From Amblyornis subalaris (Eukaryota > Chordata > Aves > Passeriformes > Ptilonorhynchidae): DNA of 64,000 nt. The notes below the pieces were generated by a model, which saw only the letters and a list, made by a program, of their open reading frames with translations, had not been told where the DNA came from and ran no database searches. How positions within the stretch are numbered: the first letter of the stretch is position 1; the number at the start of each line of letters is the position of its first letter. This document shows, one piece after another, positions 26,815-38,554 of the stretch. Both the position numbers and the translations under genes were made by a program. The stretch spans positions 6,569,127 to 6,633,126 of the forward strand of contig JACAXG010000031.1 of NCBI GenBank assembly GCA_018881555.1. The letters are read 5' to 3'.

Positions 26815-27315
26815 ATCATAGAATCCTAGAATCACGGAATCACAGAAAGGTTTGGATTGAAGGGACCTTAAAGATCATTCAGTTCCAACTGCCCTACCAT
26901 GGGCAGGGATACTTCCCACCAGGCCAAGTTGCTCAGAGCGTCATCCAACCTGGCGCCTAGAACATTTCCACGGATGGGGCATCCAGAGCTTCTCTGGGCA
27001 ACCTGTGCCAGTGCCTCACCACCTTCACAGTAAGGAATTTCTTCCCAACATCTAATCTAAACCTACTCTCTCTCAGTTTGGATCCATTCCTCCTGGTTCT
27101 ATCACTACATGTTCTTGTAAATAGTCCCNCTCCATCTTTCTCCTAGGCTCCCTCCAGGTACTGGGAGGCCACAATTAGGTCACCCCTAAAGCCTTCTCTT
27201 TTCCAGGCTGAACAATCCCAATTCTTCCAGCCTTTCCTCATAGGAGAGGTGCTCTATCCCTCTAATCATCTTGGCTTGCTCCAACGGCTCCGTGTCCATC
27301 CTGTGCTGGGGATAT
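26815..27315 (-). mobile_element. CR1 LINE, 5'-truncated, - strand
   Basis: The + strand begins with the reverse complement of the CR1 terminal repeats (ATCATAGAATC, then AGAATCACGGAATCACAG) and runs back through the CR1 3' region into ORF2 near 27300. Over a 117-bp core (26996-27112) the reverse complement differs from the + copy (25168-25284) at only about two bases by eye, while the 3' tail is more diverged. This puts both in the same or a closely related CR1 subfamily. It is antisense to MACROD2 and truncated within ORF2, with an N at 27129. The left (3') boundary is sharp; the right boundary is uncertain by about 20 bases. Confidence 0.94.
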
Positions 27316-30300
27316 CCAAGGGTGTTTTTAATGTCGGATGTCTGTGCCGATGTGTGTTGCAGGAACTGGTGGGAAGACAGGCTACTCTCTGTCTCTTTAA
27401 AATTTTTGTGCCTGTTGGGGTAGAAGGTTTACCAGGTTGTTACCCAGTCCTCCTCTTAGCTCCAGATGTGGTGGGTTCAAGACAGCCGGTTCTTGGTGGA
27501 CTCTTGCTTAGTTTGATGGATCCTCTGCCTCCTGTGGGGCTGGGAAGCCATGGTCCAAGGTCTTGGTTTCTTACATTCCAAGCAGTAACACAGCACTGGA
27601 CATCTGAGCCCATCCCAGAGTCATAGGCCTCAGCTGCTTGCTGGTTTGTTTTTGATCAGGCATATATTCCTATTTTATTTTTTCAGGTTTTTTTTTNCTT
27701 GCTTTGAAAAGAGACTGGAAAACTACCTAGTGTTTAATACTTACCTAAAATATTTAAATTCTGCTTAGGGGGAAAGGGAAGGGCAGTGAGGTCTCTAGGT
27801 AGAGTGTTCATAGCAGTTAATTCGATGTTTTTCTCAGCACATTGTGATCTGGCCCCGTAGGAGTCAGTAAGTGGCAGTAGCCTAAGAGTTAAGTGACGTC
27901 TGGGGAGCTCTCGGCACACGAGTGTCACACGGAGCTGCACCCTTGGCACCTCCCAGATACAGACCTCCAGCGAGCAGCAGCATATGATCTCATCAAAGAT
28001 TTATAAACTCTGGGGAGGGNGCAATGCCAAGTGATAAAAATGGACAAAAGATGCCAGGAAAACCCGAGGAATGGAGTGGAAGCTTCTGACACCTTATATT
28101 GTAAGGGACAGAAAAAAGCAAGACAAAAACACTTTCACCAACTCCCAGAAGAAGGGAAGAATGACACTTCATGCCGTTTTTGTCAGAAAACTATTAGTGG
28201 AGATGAATTATAACCTCACTAAACCATACCCCCCACTGCTGCTTCTGTGTCCAAGACAAAAGAGATTGTTGTAGGGAAAGAAAAAAGTAGTTGTAGGGTC
28301 TGATTATTTTTCTTTTTCTTTTAAGACAACAAAGGAGTACAGCTGTGAACTGGCCTGATGTAAACATCTGCAGATATAAATATTTTTATATGTGTATTTG
28401 ATCTCAGCCTTTAATCTCTTGGCATTTTAATAGCATTTATTTATAATGTTACCATGTTTTTGTAGGGATTCTCACCCTTACAGACATCCATTGCCGTTTC
28501 CAAAAAGGATGCTCAGCTCTACCACAGACCATTTTAGATTTGGGAAATCTGTGATTGGTTTGAATNTCTGTCCTAGTGAACTTGTCAGTATCTATCTGAG
28601 AAATAATCATTCCTGTATTACTGACTTCTTTTAATTTGAGTCTGTGTAAAATTATTCTAGGTAATAAGGACTTTTTAGTTGTACAAAGTCGCTAAAGACA
28701 AAATCTTAGTAGTAACTTTGAAGTTAAATCACATTTTTCCAACCAACTTAAAAAATAAATCCTACAAATACAGTTTTATAATCAAAATGCTGGCAGGACT
28801 TTATTCATGGCTGCNTAAATACCACNGCTAAGATGTAGTCATGGAAGTATAGAACTACCTGTTTGTAATTTTAGATGCAGTTATATAAATTTGTTCTGTT
28901 TGTGTCATGTAATGAACTGAAGCAATGCTGCAGGCAGTTAATGAGGTTAGCTCCAACTTATAAATATATTATAAATAGAATATTTGCAGAATTCTTCTGC
29001 GTATGTTGTGGCATTAAAATATTGTTATGCTGTACTGCTACTGACATTGTTGCTCTTAACAATAAAATCAAAATCGGTGGTTATTACTATTTATTTGAAG
29101 CGAGGGTTATATAATGTTTTCTGGAGACTAATGTCTTTTCAGCCTGAAAAATGTAATTTTTTAGTAATGTCTTTACTCTGAAAGATGCAAAATGTATTTC
29201 CTTTTCAAAGACTGCTGGTCTTCCAGTGACAGTCCATTCTGAGTGTCAGCTGGGTTGTTTTTTTTTAAGGGAAGGATGTCAAGGAGTCTTGTAACATCTG
29301 GTGTTGTGACGCTTCTCCTTCCCCTCATAGAGTGAGGCTCCTTTTCTTTACCAGTTTCTGAGGCACAACAATTCCTTGGACAAAAAGCTATAGGTGCAAA
29401 GCATGTTTTCTTGGGCTGGAAAGACACTTTGCTCCTGGCACCTCCCCTTTTGCTGGTAGCCTTCTGGCCAACATTTAGTATGAACTCACCCTTTACATCG
29501 CAAGCACATCCCACCTCCCGTACCCACTATGAATTTCCAGACTGGTGGTGAATGGTGGGTGCTGGGTCTCATACTTTGAGCTAGAAAGACACTGACTTGC
29601 ATAAAATAAATATTATCTGGAATAGAAGAAAACCTTGCAGAAAGGACAGTATGTTTAAGGGTGGTAAAATGCCCTAAATAACGCTGTGGTCATTTAAGTT
29701 GGATTAACCCTGGGAGGAAGGGAGAGGCAAAGTTGTTGTAAGACTTTNAGTTGGCCGGAACTGGGAAACAGATCTGCCCAGCAGCAGAGCCATTAGACTC
29801 CAAAAGCCACATTGTATTTGGATGCAAACTACAATGTCTCATATCTTACACAGAGAAAACTTGAAGTGATTAGGCAGGACAGAACCAAAATAAAAAGGTT
29901 TTGCAGACAGTTTCCCCTTTTGTCCTGGCTGGCAGCTTCCTCCTTTCGAGCTCTGTTTCTGTCAGCTCGGTGCCCTTGGATAACAGCAGGGTGATGGGAA
30001 GAAGGTTTTGGAGGGCAGAGTGCCAACCCCATGCCTCCTGTGGCAGCCTCTGTCAGAGCANAGGCTCCCCGCGTCTTGCTGGGGGTCCCCCCTTTCCTGT
30101 CTGCCACAACCAGCCGGGGAAGCCCTCTGCTGGGGGGAAGGGCTAGCTCCTTGCAGTAGAGAGCCAGNCTGTCGAGCTCCCCAGGCCCCTTCGTAGGCAC
30201 AACACTTGTTATCAAAAAGCTAAACAAAATACTGCCTCTCAAAGTAGATGCCTTTCATAAAATGAAAGATTGGGAAAATGGCACTTTTTGGTAAAAGGCA

Positions 30301-33300
30301 GCTTTCAGACTGCAGCAGTTTGTCTGAATTGTTCTGCAGTAGGATTTCTCTTCAGGTTTGGATTAGTATTAAGATGTATGTCAAAGTCAGCTTCTTCTCG
30401 TAACAGGGTTGTAAGGTTTCCATTTTTCTATACTAAATCTGCTGTTCTTGCCTTCTTCTGAGGATACCCATCGGCTGTGGTCACTGCAGATCTTGTCACT
30501 TGCAGATTAGCAAGAACTGAGAGCTGCTGGAGCCAGGAGTCCACTACAGAATAAACACCCAAGTGGGTAACTTACGCCCAGCTCTGTGCTGCTATAGGGT
30601 TTTTAAGACCAGCATCAGTATCTGTGCACTGCAGTGCAGCAGAGGCACAGCAGAACAAGCTGGCTACTAAACTGAGTCCCAGTCCCTGCAATACCTGGCT
30701 GTTTCAGACAAGAAGCAGCTTTGAGTGTCCCGTGCANCCGTTTGCAGCCAGCCCCCATTTATCACAGACATCCCCCTCCAAGAGCCTTCTGCAGACCCAG
30801 TGCTGCCTCACTCCCATCTGCGCCGTTTTCTGTGTTTCCAACTTACGTGATTTTGAGTGAATTCAATGTTGTGAATTCTGATTTTAATTTCAAGTGTCTG
30901 TTCTTCACGTACCAAGTGAAGATGTGCAATTTCAGAGGTTTCGTGGCAATGTCCTTGGCTTGTGTGTGTTGTTGGGAAGGCAGACATTTTTCCTAAAGTT
31001 TCTCAAATAATTAATTCCCTTTGGTTATTTTATTGTTGTGTTATATTTGTTTTGTTATATGTTGTACAAGACTAATCCTTACCAAAACAGGTTTTTACTG
31101 TAGAGACGGAAATTCATTACTTCACAGTTAATTTCTGTGTCTGGCTGCTTTGTTNCATCTCTGGTCAGTAGGAGTTTTGCCCCGTATAATAGACATTATC
31201 TCTTCTGCTACCCCATAAAAATGACTCCCGATTAAACTTCCAGCATTGTACCTTGCTGAGGACTATTAGAAAGCATCACTGTACTGATCTATCCCATAGG
31301 GGCAGCTCCCCCGAAGTGCTGTTCNTGTCACTGAAGGATTTCTGCAAGAGAGCTGAAGGTGGATGGGCTGTAAAAGGGAGAGAGAGGAGTTAGGGCATTT
31401 CTACTAGTTATGAATTCAGAATTTAACTATTGCCATTCACTGGCCTCTGCTTGGCCTCACAGAGCATTTCTATCCTCTTCTGTTGTAAGATAGTGCTATA
31501 GAGCTTCTCATAACATCTCCATCAGTGATCCCAAGTGTTANGATTTGTTATATGCCATATGTTCCAACTACTTAACAAATAAATCGCCTACATTTTAAAA
31601 TGAGGTGTGGAGTTGCGAGACAGAATATTCAGGCACTTACATGGACTTTGAATCATAAACTACTTAAATGTTTTTTTTTAGAAAGCAAAAAAGAGAACAT
31701 TATCTAAAGAAAGAATTGCACTCATGGGCTCTTGGCAGCAACATGTAGATATCTTGCTTTTATACCTATGAAACTAAATTCAAAAACATACTCAGTTTGT
31801 TCAGTGTTGCACNTTGTTTATAGAGCTTTTTGGTTAAAATTGTCTACCCAGATGTTTGATCATCAAGAGGAAGCCAGTTTAAGCACAAATTAATGCAGTG
31901 CTCCGTTATTAAGTGTTTAATTCTCAGCAGTGGGCCATTATAACAAGTTTTGTGTCTCTTTGCGATATTGTTAGGTATTGATTAAAGAGAGGGTTAACTT
32001 TTACATTGAAGTAGGAGGGGTTGGTAAGTCACAGCATGGAAAAACAGTGGGAAAAAAATTACTGCAAGCAATAAATAGAAATTGTATGAGTTAGCATTTA
32101 TTGCCTGATGTTGAATATGGCTATNTTATCTTTTCTGATGAAGGCATTGTTAGATCTGTCTCCAATTTGTTTACAAAATGTGCCTGTGTCCACTTCTCGC
32201 TGGAGCAAAGGTGAAGCCTGCANCCTTGGCTCTGGAAGCCCTGGGGCACTGACAGGGTCAGCTCTGACAGACAACTTGTTTCAGAACAGGGAATGTACAT
32301 GTATCGCAGTCACAACTTCTGTACACCATTCAGGAGAGAAGAGCCTTGCAAATCCATAACAAAATCAAATCAGGACTAAAATCCAACCAGTTCACTTGAA
32401 TGCCGTNTATTTATGGCAGCCCATCACTCCATGCTGTTGTGGAAGCTTGTTATTTTCAAGAGTCATAAGACGTATAACAATGTTTCTGGGACATATGTGC
32501 CCTTCCAGGTTTTTATTGCAAGGCCAGGCAGCACTTTCATCCTAACAGGGTGCATGGGGCTTCAGCATCCCTGAATCATCAGGGTCCCATGGCTCACTAG
32601 ATCTTCATGGCCTTTTCTATGAGGCTCAGTCTGTGACGTTGTTCCCTGGTGGCAGAAGCAGAGCAAGACAGATGGCAAAAGCCATTCTTTTGTTGGAAAA
32701 GCTGAGGTGGAGACAGGAAAGTGGAAGGAGAAAGTATCAATATAAATGTGTACAATAAGGAAGACCAGGAAGGACAGAAAACAATGGCTAGCAAGGGTAA
32801 AAAAAAGCAGGAAAAATCAGTGTCCCATTTTTTGGTTAATGGACCCCACTGATTTCAGATCTCTACTGCGAATCGTCTTTCTTTGCTTGTTTTTCCGAAG
32901 GTGGGTCATCCAGCGGTAATAGTCTCACCATCTCTATTTCTTTCTAGCCTTCAAAGTTAAAATTTTCTGCATGTACAGATACTGTGTTCTGGTGCATAAA
33001 GCTTACTCCAGCATCAGCCTTTAGTTTTCCGGGGAGTCTGGAGCATTTTCCTCAGAAATGGGAAAAGCAGTCAGAAACCGTGTTGATAAATGAGATGGAG
33101 GATACGTGGCTGTATAAACGCAGGAAAATTAAACTGGTACTACTTTTTTGTCATCATGGAAAACTAAGTCNCAGGTCATCAGGTTGGCAAGTACCTTTGT
33201 CGCTTCAGGCTGCAAACCCCTCAGACAGATGGTGCTTCATTGCCCTGCAACGTGCTATGGGTGCGAAAAGCCCACAGCCACTGCAGATCCCAATACATGC

Positions 33301-33804
33301 CTTGCTATTCCCACCTCAACCTGCCGCCTCATCCATCCCGTCACAGTCCTCACAACTGCTTTCCACTCCATCACTCCCTGGCGTGATTTCACTTGAGATT
33401 CACTTCTTCATAAAATAATCCAGGAAGGGAATGGTTATATATTTACATAAATATAAGAAAAAAATCCTCAGTGATTGTCTAATACCTCCATAGGCAGTCT
33501 CATCACAGTCTTTTTAATTTGTTTGTGTGCAAGTATTTTTCAGCTGGGATATTGGAAAGTCTGAGCTGGGGTTCAGTATGTTCTGACAGTCAGCTGCAAA
33601 ATTGCTTTGCGTTGTCTCTTTCCTGACACTCTTTTGTCTCTCAAGAACGATTTTGCATTTCTGTTTCACTCCAAGTCCTTCCATGCCACCCAGGGACACA
33701 CCAGGCAGGGCTAATCCTACAGAAGTGATATAAACATAGAAGGTGATAAGGAAGGAGACAGCAATCTACACTGTAAACTTTACACGTTTTTTTACTTCTT
33801 CATG
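27316..33804. other. Unique intron between CR1 copies
   Basis: No gene, structural RNA or clear interspersed repeat is visible. 29900-30190 is locally GC-rich with few CpG dinucleotides, so it does not look like a CpG island. Short open frames (for example 28031-28213 and 29829-30242) show no family resemblance. Confidence 0.55.
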
Positions 33805-34024
33805 GAGGGGAGGACATTAGGAGAAATTTCTTCACAGAAAGGCTGATTAGATATTGGAATGGGCTGTCTGGGCAGGGGTGGAATCGCTGTCCCTGGAGGT
33901 GTTTCAGGAAAGAATGGATGCAGCACTCAGTGCCATGGTCTTGTTGACACGATGGTGCTCGGTCAAAGCTTGGACTCGATCTCAGAGGTCTTTCCTAACC
34001 TAATTGATTCTGTGATTCTGTGAC
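33805..34024 (+). mobile_element. CR1 LINE 3' fragment of a second subfamily, + strand
   Basis: About 220 bases typical of the 3' end of a different CR1 subfamily from the other two. The order is ...GGAGAAATTTCTTCAC..., ...ATTGGAATGGGCTG..., ...GTCCCTGGAGGTGTTTC..., ...TTGGACTCGAT..., ending in two TGATTCTG-type terminal units. It is 5'-truncated, encodes nothing intact and is sense to MACROD2. It lies 6.5 kb from the nearest other CR1. Confidence 0.92.
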
Positions 34025-37000
34025 ACAGATTATCTATTTGGTTCAAATATTTTTTCAAATGTTCCCGTGAAAGAACAAGCCTGTCTTGTTTGACTCAGAA
34101 AAGCAAAATACCGAAAAAGTGTACCAGCATTTGGAAACAATGCTCTGCACTGGAAAATCATGGGCTCCGCTTTGTCTACAGTGTCCACATACATGATTAG
34201 AAAATTATTCAGCTCTTGGGAAGTCTAATTTTATTAGGTCTAATAGGCCTTCGTCCGATGGGCCTTTGTGAACCTTTTAACTTCTCTCCTGATTTCCTTA
34301 AATCTGGATTTTTGTGCAAGTTATTTCTATCCTATTCTTCCACCCTGCCCTTCCACTGACTGCTTTAAAACAAGTCAAGCTTTTCTAGCACATGTGGCTT
34401 TCTGCAGCTCTGCTATGCTCCCTGGAATAGTGATTGCTTTGCCAGATCAGTTTTTTTGGAAAGGCTTCCAAACAGTGATCTAATAAACCTGATATGTTAA
34501 AATACTTCAGTATTCAACAAGTGTTTGGCGAGACAAAGGATGTTCTTGGACTTAATATCCAAGGACTGTAGAACACGTAGTGTCTTACTGTGCTTGCAGT
34601 GCTGTAACTGATTTTATAGTTTGGTGCCTGTAGAGTTGGTTGGGGTTTTATTCCCCAGTCTTGCTTTTTTCCTCGGTCTGCGATCTTAATTCCTGAGGTA
34701 CGAGCGTGTACCTTGAGCACGTCAGCGTTCAGAAGTGGCTTTCTCCAGCTGTGTGCTCTCTGTGCTTGTTGGCCTGGTGAGAATTTGTACTAATACATTT
34801 CCTTTAANTGGATGCTGAGCTGATTGACTCTGTCATCACCTGATAGCTTTCTGCAGACCTGAGGGATTTGGGGAGGCCCGTGGGGAGGTGGAATGACTGT
34901 TCAGGAAACCTAAGCTTAGTTCTTCCTCCTCCCTCCCTGAAATGGAAGAATTGCTTCCAAAGTAATTGATAGATAGAAAGGAGGTAAAAATCTTAACAAG
35001 ACTATAAGTGGTTTTGTTGAGAGANAATTTTTCTAGGAACAGATGGAGGCCCAAGGAAGACCTAGGGTCTTGCCAAAGACTTTTTTNATGTATTTTTCTT
35101 CCTGGATTTTGTGTTGACATCCACATATTATTTTTATATATATATACAAATCTATTAAAAAAAGGGAATGAAGTTTTCCTGTCCCTGCAGTATTGATTGA
35201 GGAGTTGGCCCATTGCCTTAGAAAGTGCCAAATTTTCCTGTCTCTGCCCATAGATCTCCTTTTTTTTTCCCATTGAAAAGAGTTTTGTCTTTTCTAACAG
35301 TTGTCCCCAGTTTGCAGAAAAGTGAGGTCAGCGAGAGTAAGCCCAATGAGCAGGGCCTGAGGCTGTTTCTCTCACAAGACTGCTTTGTGCCTTTTGCTTT
35401 GTTCTGTCAGGGGTCCTTGCTTTGCTGGGAAATTCTTGAATCCTGTAGTTTTGCTGTCTCCAATGTCTCTGAGAAGGTTTTAAAATGCTTTTAAATGTTG
35501 GTGTAGCTCCAGGTGGCTCTGATTAGTGACCATGGCACTGCTGTTCTCNATTGGTGCCAGCCTGGAACAGTGAAAGACCATCCCAGTCCCAAAGAGCTCG
35601 TGGTGTAAGGAGAGGACAAGAGACAGCAAGTGGATGTAGAAAGCAGGCCTGGAAAGCCCAGTACAATGGAGTGGTGATCATGGATTTTGGGTTAGTCAGT
35701 AGCAGCTACTGTCAAGGAATTCCTTCTGCCAGCAGCTGGANGTGACTGGCTAGGTGGAGCAGGCCACTCTCGGTCCATATCCAGGGAATAAAACACCTGA
35801 TATCAATAGTAGTGAGACCACCTGATTCTTATAGATAACANTTACTAGTGTGAGAAAAGAGGCAAAATGTTTTTTCCAAGTCCAGAAGAGGAGAGGGGAC
35901 TTGTGTGAGGAGCAGTGTGCCCTGTGAGAGTGGGAAATGATGGGAATAACTCATGCTGTGGTTAGGGGAGGGGTCTGTGCTGAACACGGGCTTCAGTACA
36001 TGTTGTACATCATATCCATCCTGGGTTTTAAGCTCATCCCAGGAATTGCACCAGTTCTGTTTGCATAAGTCAGTGCAGGCATCGTATTGTACTCAGATTT
36101 TTGAAGCAGGGTGAAATGATGGTGTTCTAATAAAACCTTTGATGACTTTAATTTCTCATATTTAGGTATGGTTTTAAATTGTGTAAGCACCAAAAATGAA
36201 CTGAATACTTTTAGCTGGCAGACCATGTCCTGTTTTAAAATGTTTTATTTAATCTAGAAAATATAACCCTTTTTTTCCCCGGTGTCTTCTGAGATTATGC
36301 AGTGTACTGCATTTTCAGAAATAGATGTTTAGGATATGAGAACATGAGACTGGACTGCCTGCTTTTCTCCTTCTTGGTGTCCAAATCTTTTGGAGTTTAA
36401 AAACACTGTTGATTTAGATGGGTTAAAGATGGTTTTTTCCATTCTCCTGTATTTATCAGTGATAATATTCTGCTNGTGTAATATGTATCCAACTCAAAAC
36501 ATCATAACAAGATCAAGTGGGTAATAGAGGTTCAAGCTGCCTTGCTTTCTTCCCAGAAAAATACACAAGATGGTGAAATAGAAGCCCAGACAAATAATTA
36601 ATTATTGACTTTAAAAATAGAAAGGAAAAGACAAGCTACATGAAAATAATTAAGTCCTGCCTTCAGAGAATACTATTTAGCCACACATAAAAGAGTAGTG
36701 ACCTGTGTTTCTTGTGAAGAAAAGACGATGGCAATTAATGTTTTTCTACAAAGCTTCCCTTAAGAAACATTTTCTGCTGAATTACAAAAAAAGGTGTAAG
36801 TGGAATACTACAGAACAAAAAAACAAAGTGGATTTAAATTAACAATAAATTGTCATGATCAATTAGCACTCACTATCATGTTAAAAATCTACTGTAATAA
36901 GGGAAGATTTGAAAAAACATATTTCCCTTCTCACCCTCTACTCCTGAAGAAATTAAATAACATTGACAATTCAGACACTTGGTAGAGAAAACAACCTGGG

Positions 37001-38506
37001 TGATTAATCTGTTTGGTTCTCTGACTGACATTTACACAGCTAATTGTGTAGTGATGATGTTTCTTTAATAGGGCTGAATATTAATGGAAGATTTGGTTAA
37101 AGTTGAAACTTGTTTGTTTAGGAATATCACTGGAGAAGTAAGAATGCTTCATCAACTTCAGATTTTCATCACAGGTTTTATGACATATCNTGGAACTTAA
37201 GTGCTTTTATGACTTGTAAAAAACTTGCTTGGATGTTTGACATTCTGTGCTTCAAGGAATCCTGATTGGCAGTTGATTAGCCTTTTGCTCAAGTTATTAT
37301 CTTCTTTAGTGAAATTAGTTGGCTAGAAAATTGCATTGTAATTCATCAAGGGGAAAGGAACATTTCAAAAGCTCTTGAGAGTATGATCCTTTTTATTTAG
37401 TATACAATATGAATTCTTTTCCTAGCAAGCTCTTCTAAAATGTCCTATTCATCATACTATAGCGGCTTGTATTGAATTATTATTTTCATCTTCATTTCAG
37501 TCTTTTCATTGAAACTGGGTGATACCTGTGTGTAAATTAGCTCATGAGTAATACTGAAGGATGTGTATAAAGAATTTGGCCTTGAACCAGAAAAGCACTG
37601 AAACAAGTCTTTAGAAACTAACCCAAATGTGTGGAGAACTCCTCTCATTGTATTTAACACAATGCTAGTAGTCAGGTCTTACCCATCCAAAAGGAAAATT
37701 TTTTGCAAAAACCATGTTAATAAATAATTCACAGATGGTTTGGTAAGGTGAAGAAAATGTATCTGCAGAAAGAGCATCAGCTTTGCAAAGTCTGTAGTGT
37801 ACTAAAAAAAACTAAGACAATAGTTTTGATGAATGTTCCTCATTACCTAAGTGGAAAGTAGGGTGTGCCTGAAGCACAGTGCTAACGAGGTGTGTGTGGG
37901 GGGGGAGCACGGTGGAGGTCATCCGCTGGAAGCACTGGGGAATATTGTCCCTACCTTGGTTTCAGGGAGCCGGCTTGTCTCCTCCTGGCACCTTCCTGCT
38001 CTCCCAGGTGATTGCGAGAGCTGCCGGTCAGAACATGACANGAAGCAGCGACGGGAGGACAGGAGTCCTGCATTCCTCTGAAGGAGTGGGTTCCTACCAG
38101 TCCCCTTCCAGCCACCTGAAATGACACATGCAGAGACTGACCAGCTCTGGTGTCTGGGGAATGTCATGCCNCACTGAGGGGCTGGACTGCAGGTTTCTTC
38201 CCACCAATATTTCTGATTGCTGTGCACCATATTTCAGTTTGCTTCCGTTCTTGCACTNGGATTGTGGAATTTGACCAGTTTTCTGTGCCGTTGTTTCATG
38301 CAGTGTAGATCATGCTCTTTTCTTTTCCTCTTGGTAGTTCTTCAATCTCCAGCCATGGCTAAAGGTCACCTTAGGCATAGAGAGATGCTTTTTGACACTG
38401 AGTGTCACCAGCTTCATTAACTTCAGTTTTTGATACAATTAACAAGTTTTTTTTGATGGTGTTTTACTACTCTCACAGCATGCATGTTTTTAGATATGCT
38501 GCTGNT

Positions 38507-38554
38507 ATTCTAATATCAGGATGCTGTTTTATAGCAGCATCTGGATATTAGAAT
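38507..38554. repeat. Near-perfect 20-bp inverted repeat (hairpin, 8-nt loop)
   Basis: Left arm 38507-38526 and right arm 38535-38554 pair over 20 positions with 18 Watson-Crick pairs, one G-U pair and one mismatch, around an 8-base loop (TTTTATAG). The outer half of the stem is AT-rich and the inner half contains GATGCTG/CAGCATC. It is shorter than a typical animal pre-miRNA because no long lower stem follows, so it is annotated only as a structural repeat. Confidence 0.8.

Noticed and set aside
27316..27630. Possible further ERV fragment (a GTGGTGGGTT word at about 27468)
   Set aside because: Only a short word is shared with LTR-type sequence. The flanking bases do not continue the match.
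28031..28213. 60-codon Cys/Lys-rich open frame with a CRFC element
   Set aside because: Too few Cys/His residues in any zinc-finger spacing and no flanking gene context. The overlapping +2 frame is equally open.
29900..30190. GC-rich patch considered as a CpG island or promoter
   Set aside because: Only a handful of CpG dinucleotides in about 300 bases and no TATA or initiator context, so it does not meet the look of an island.
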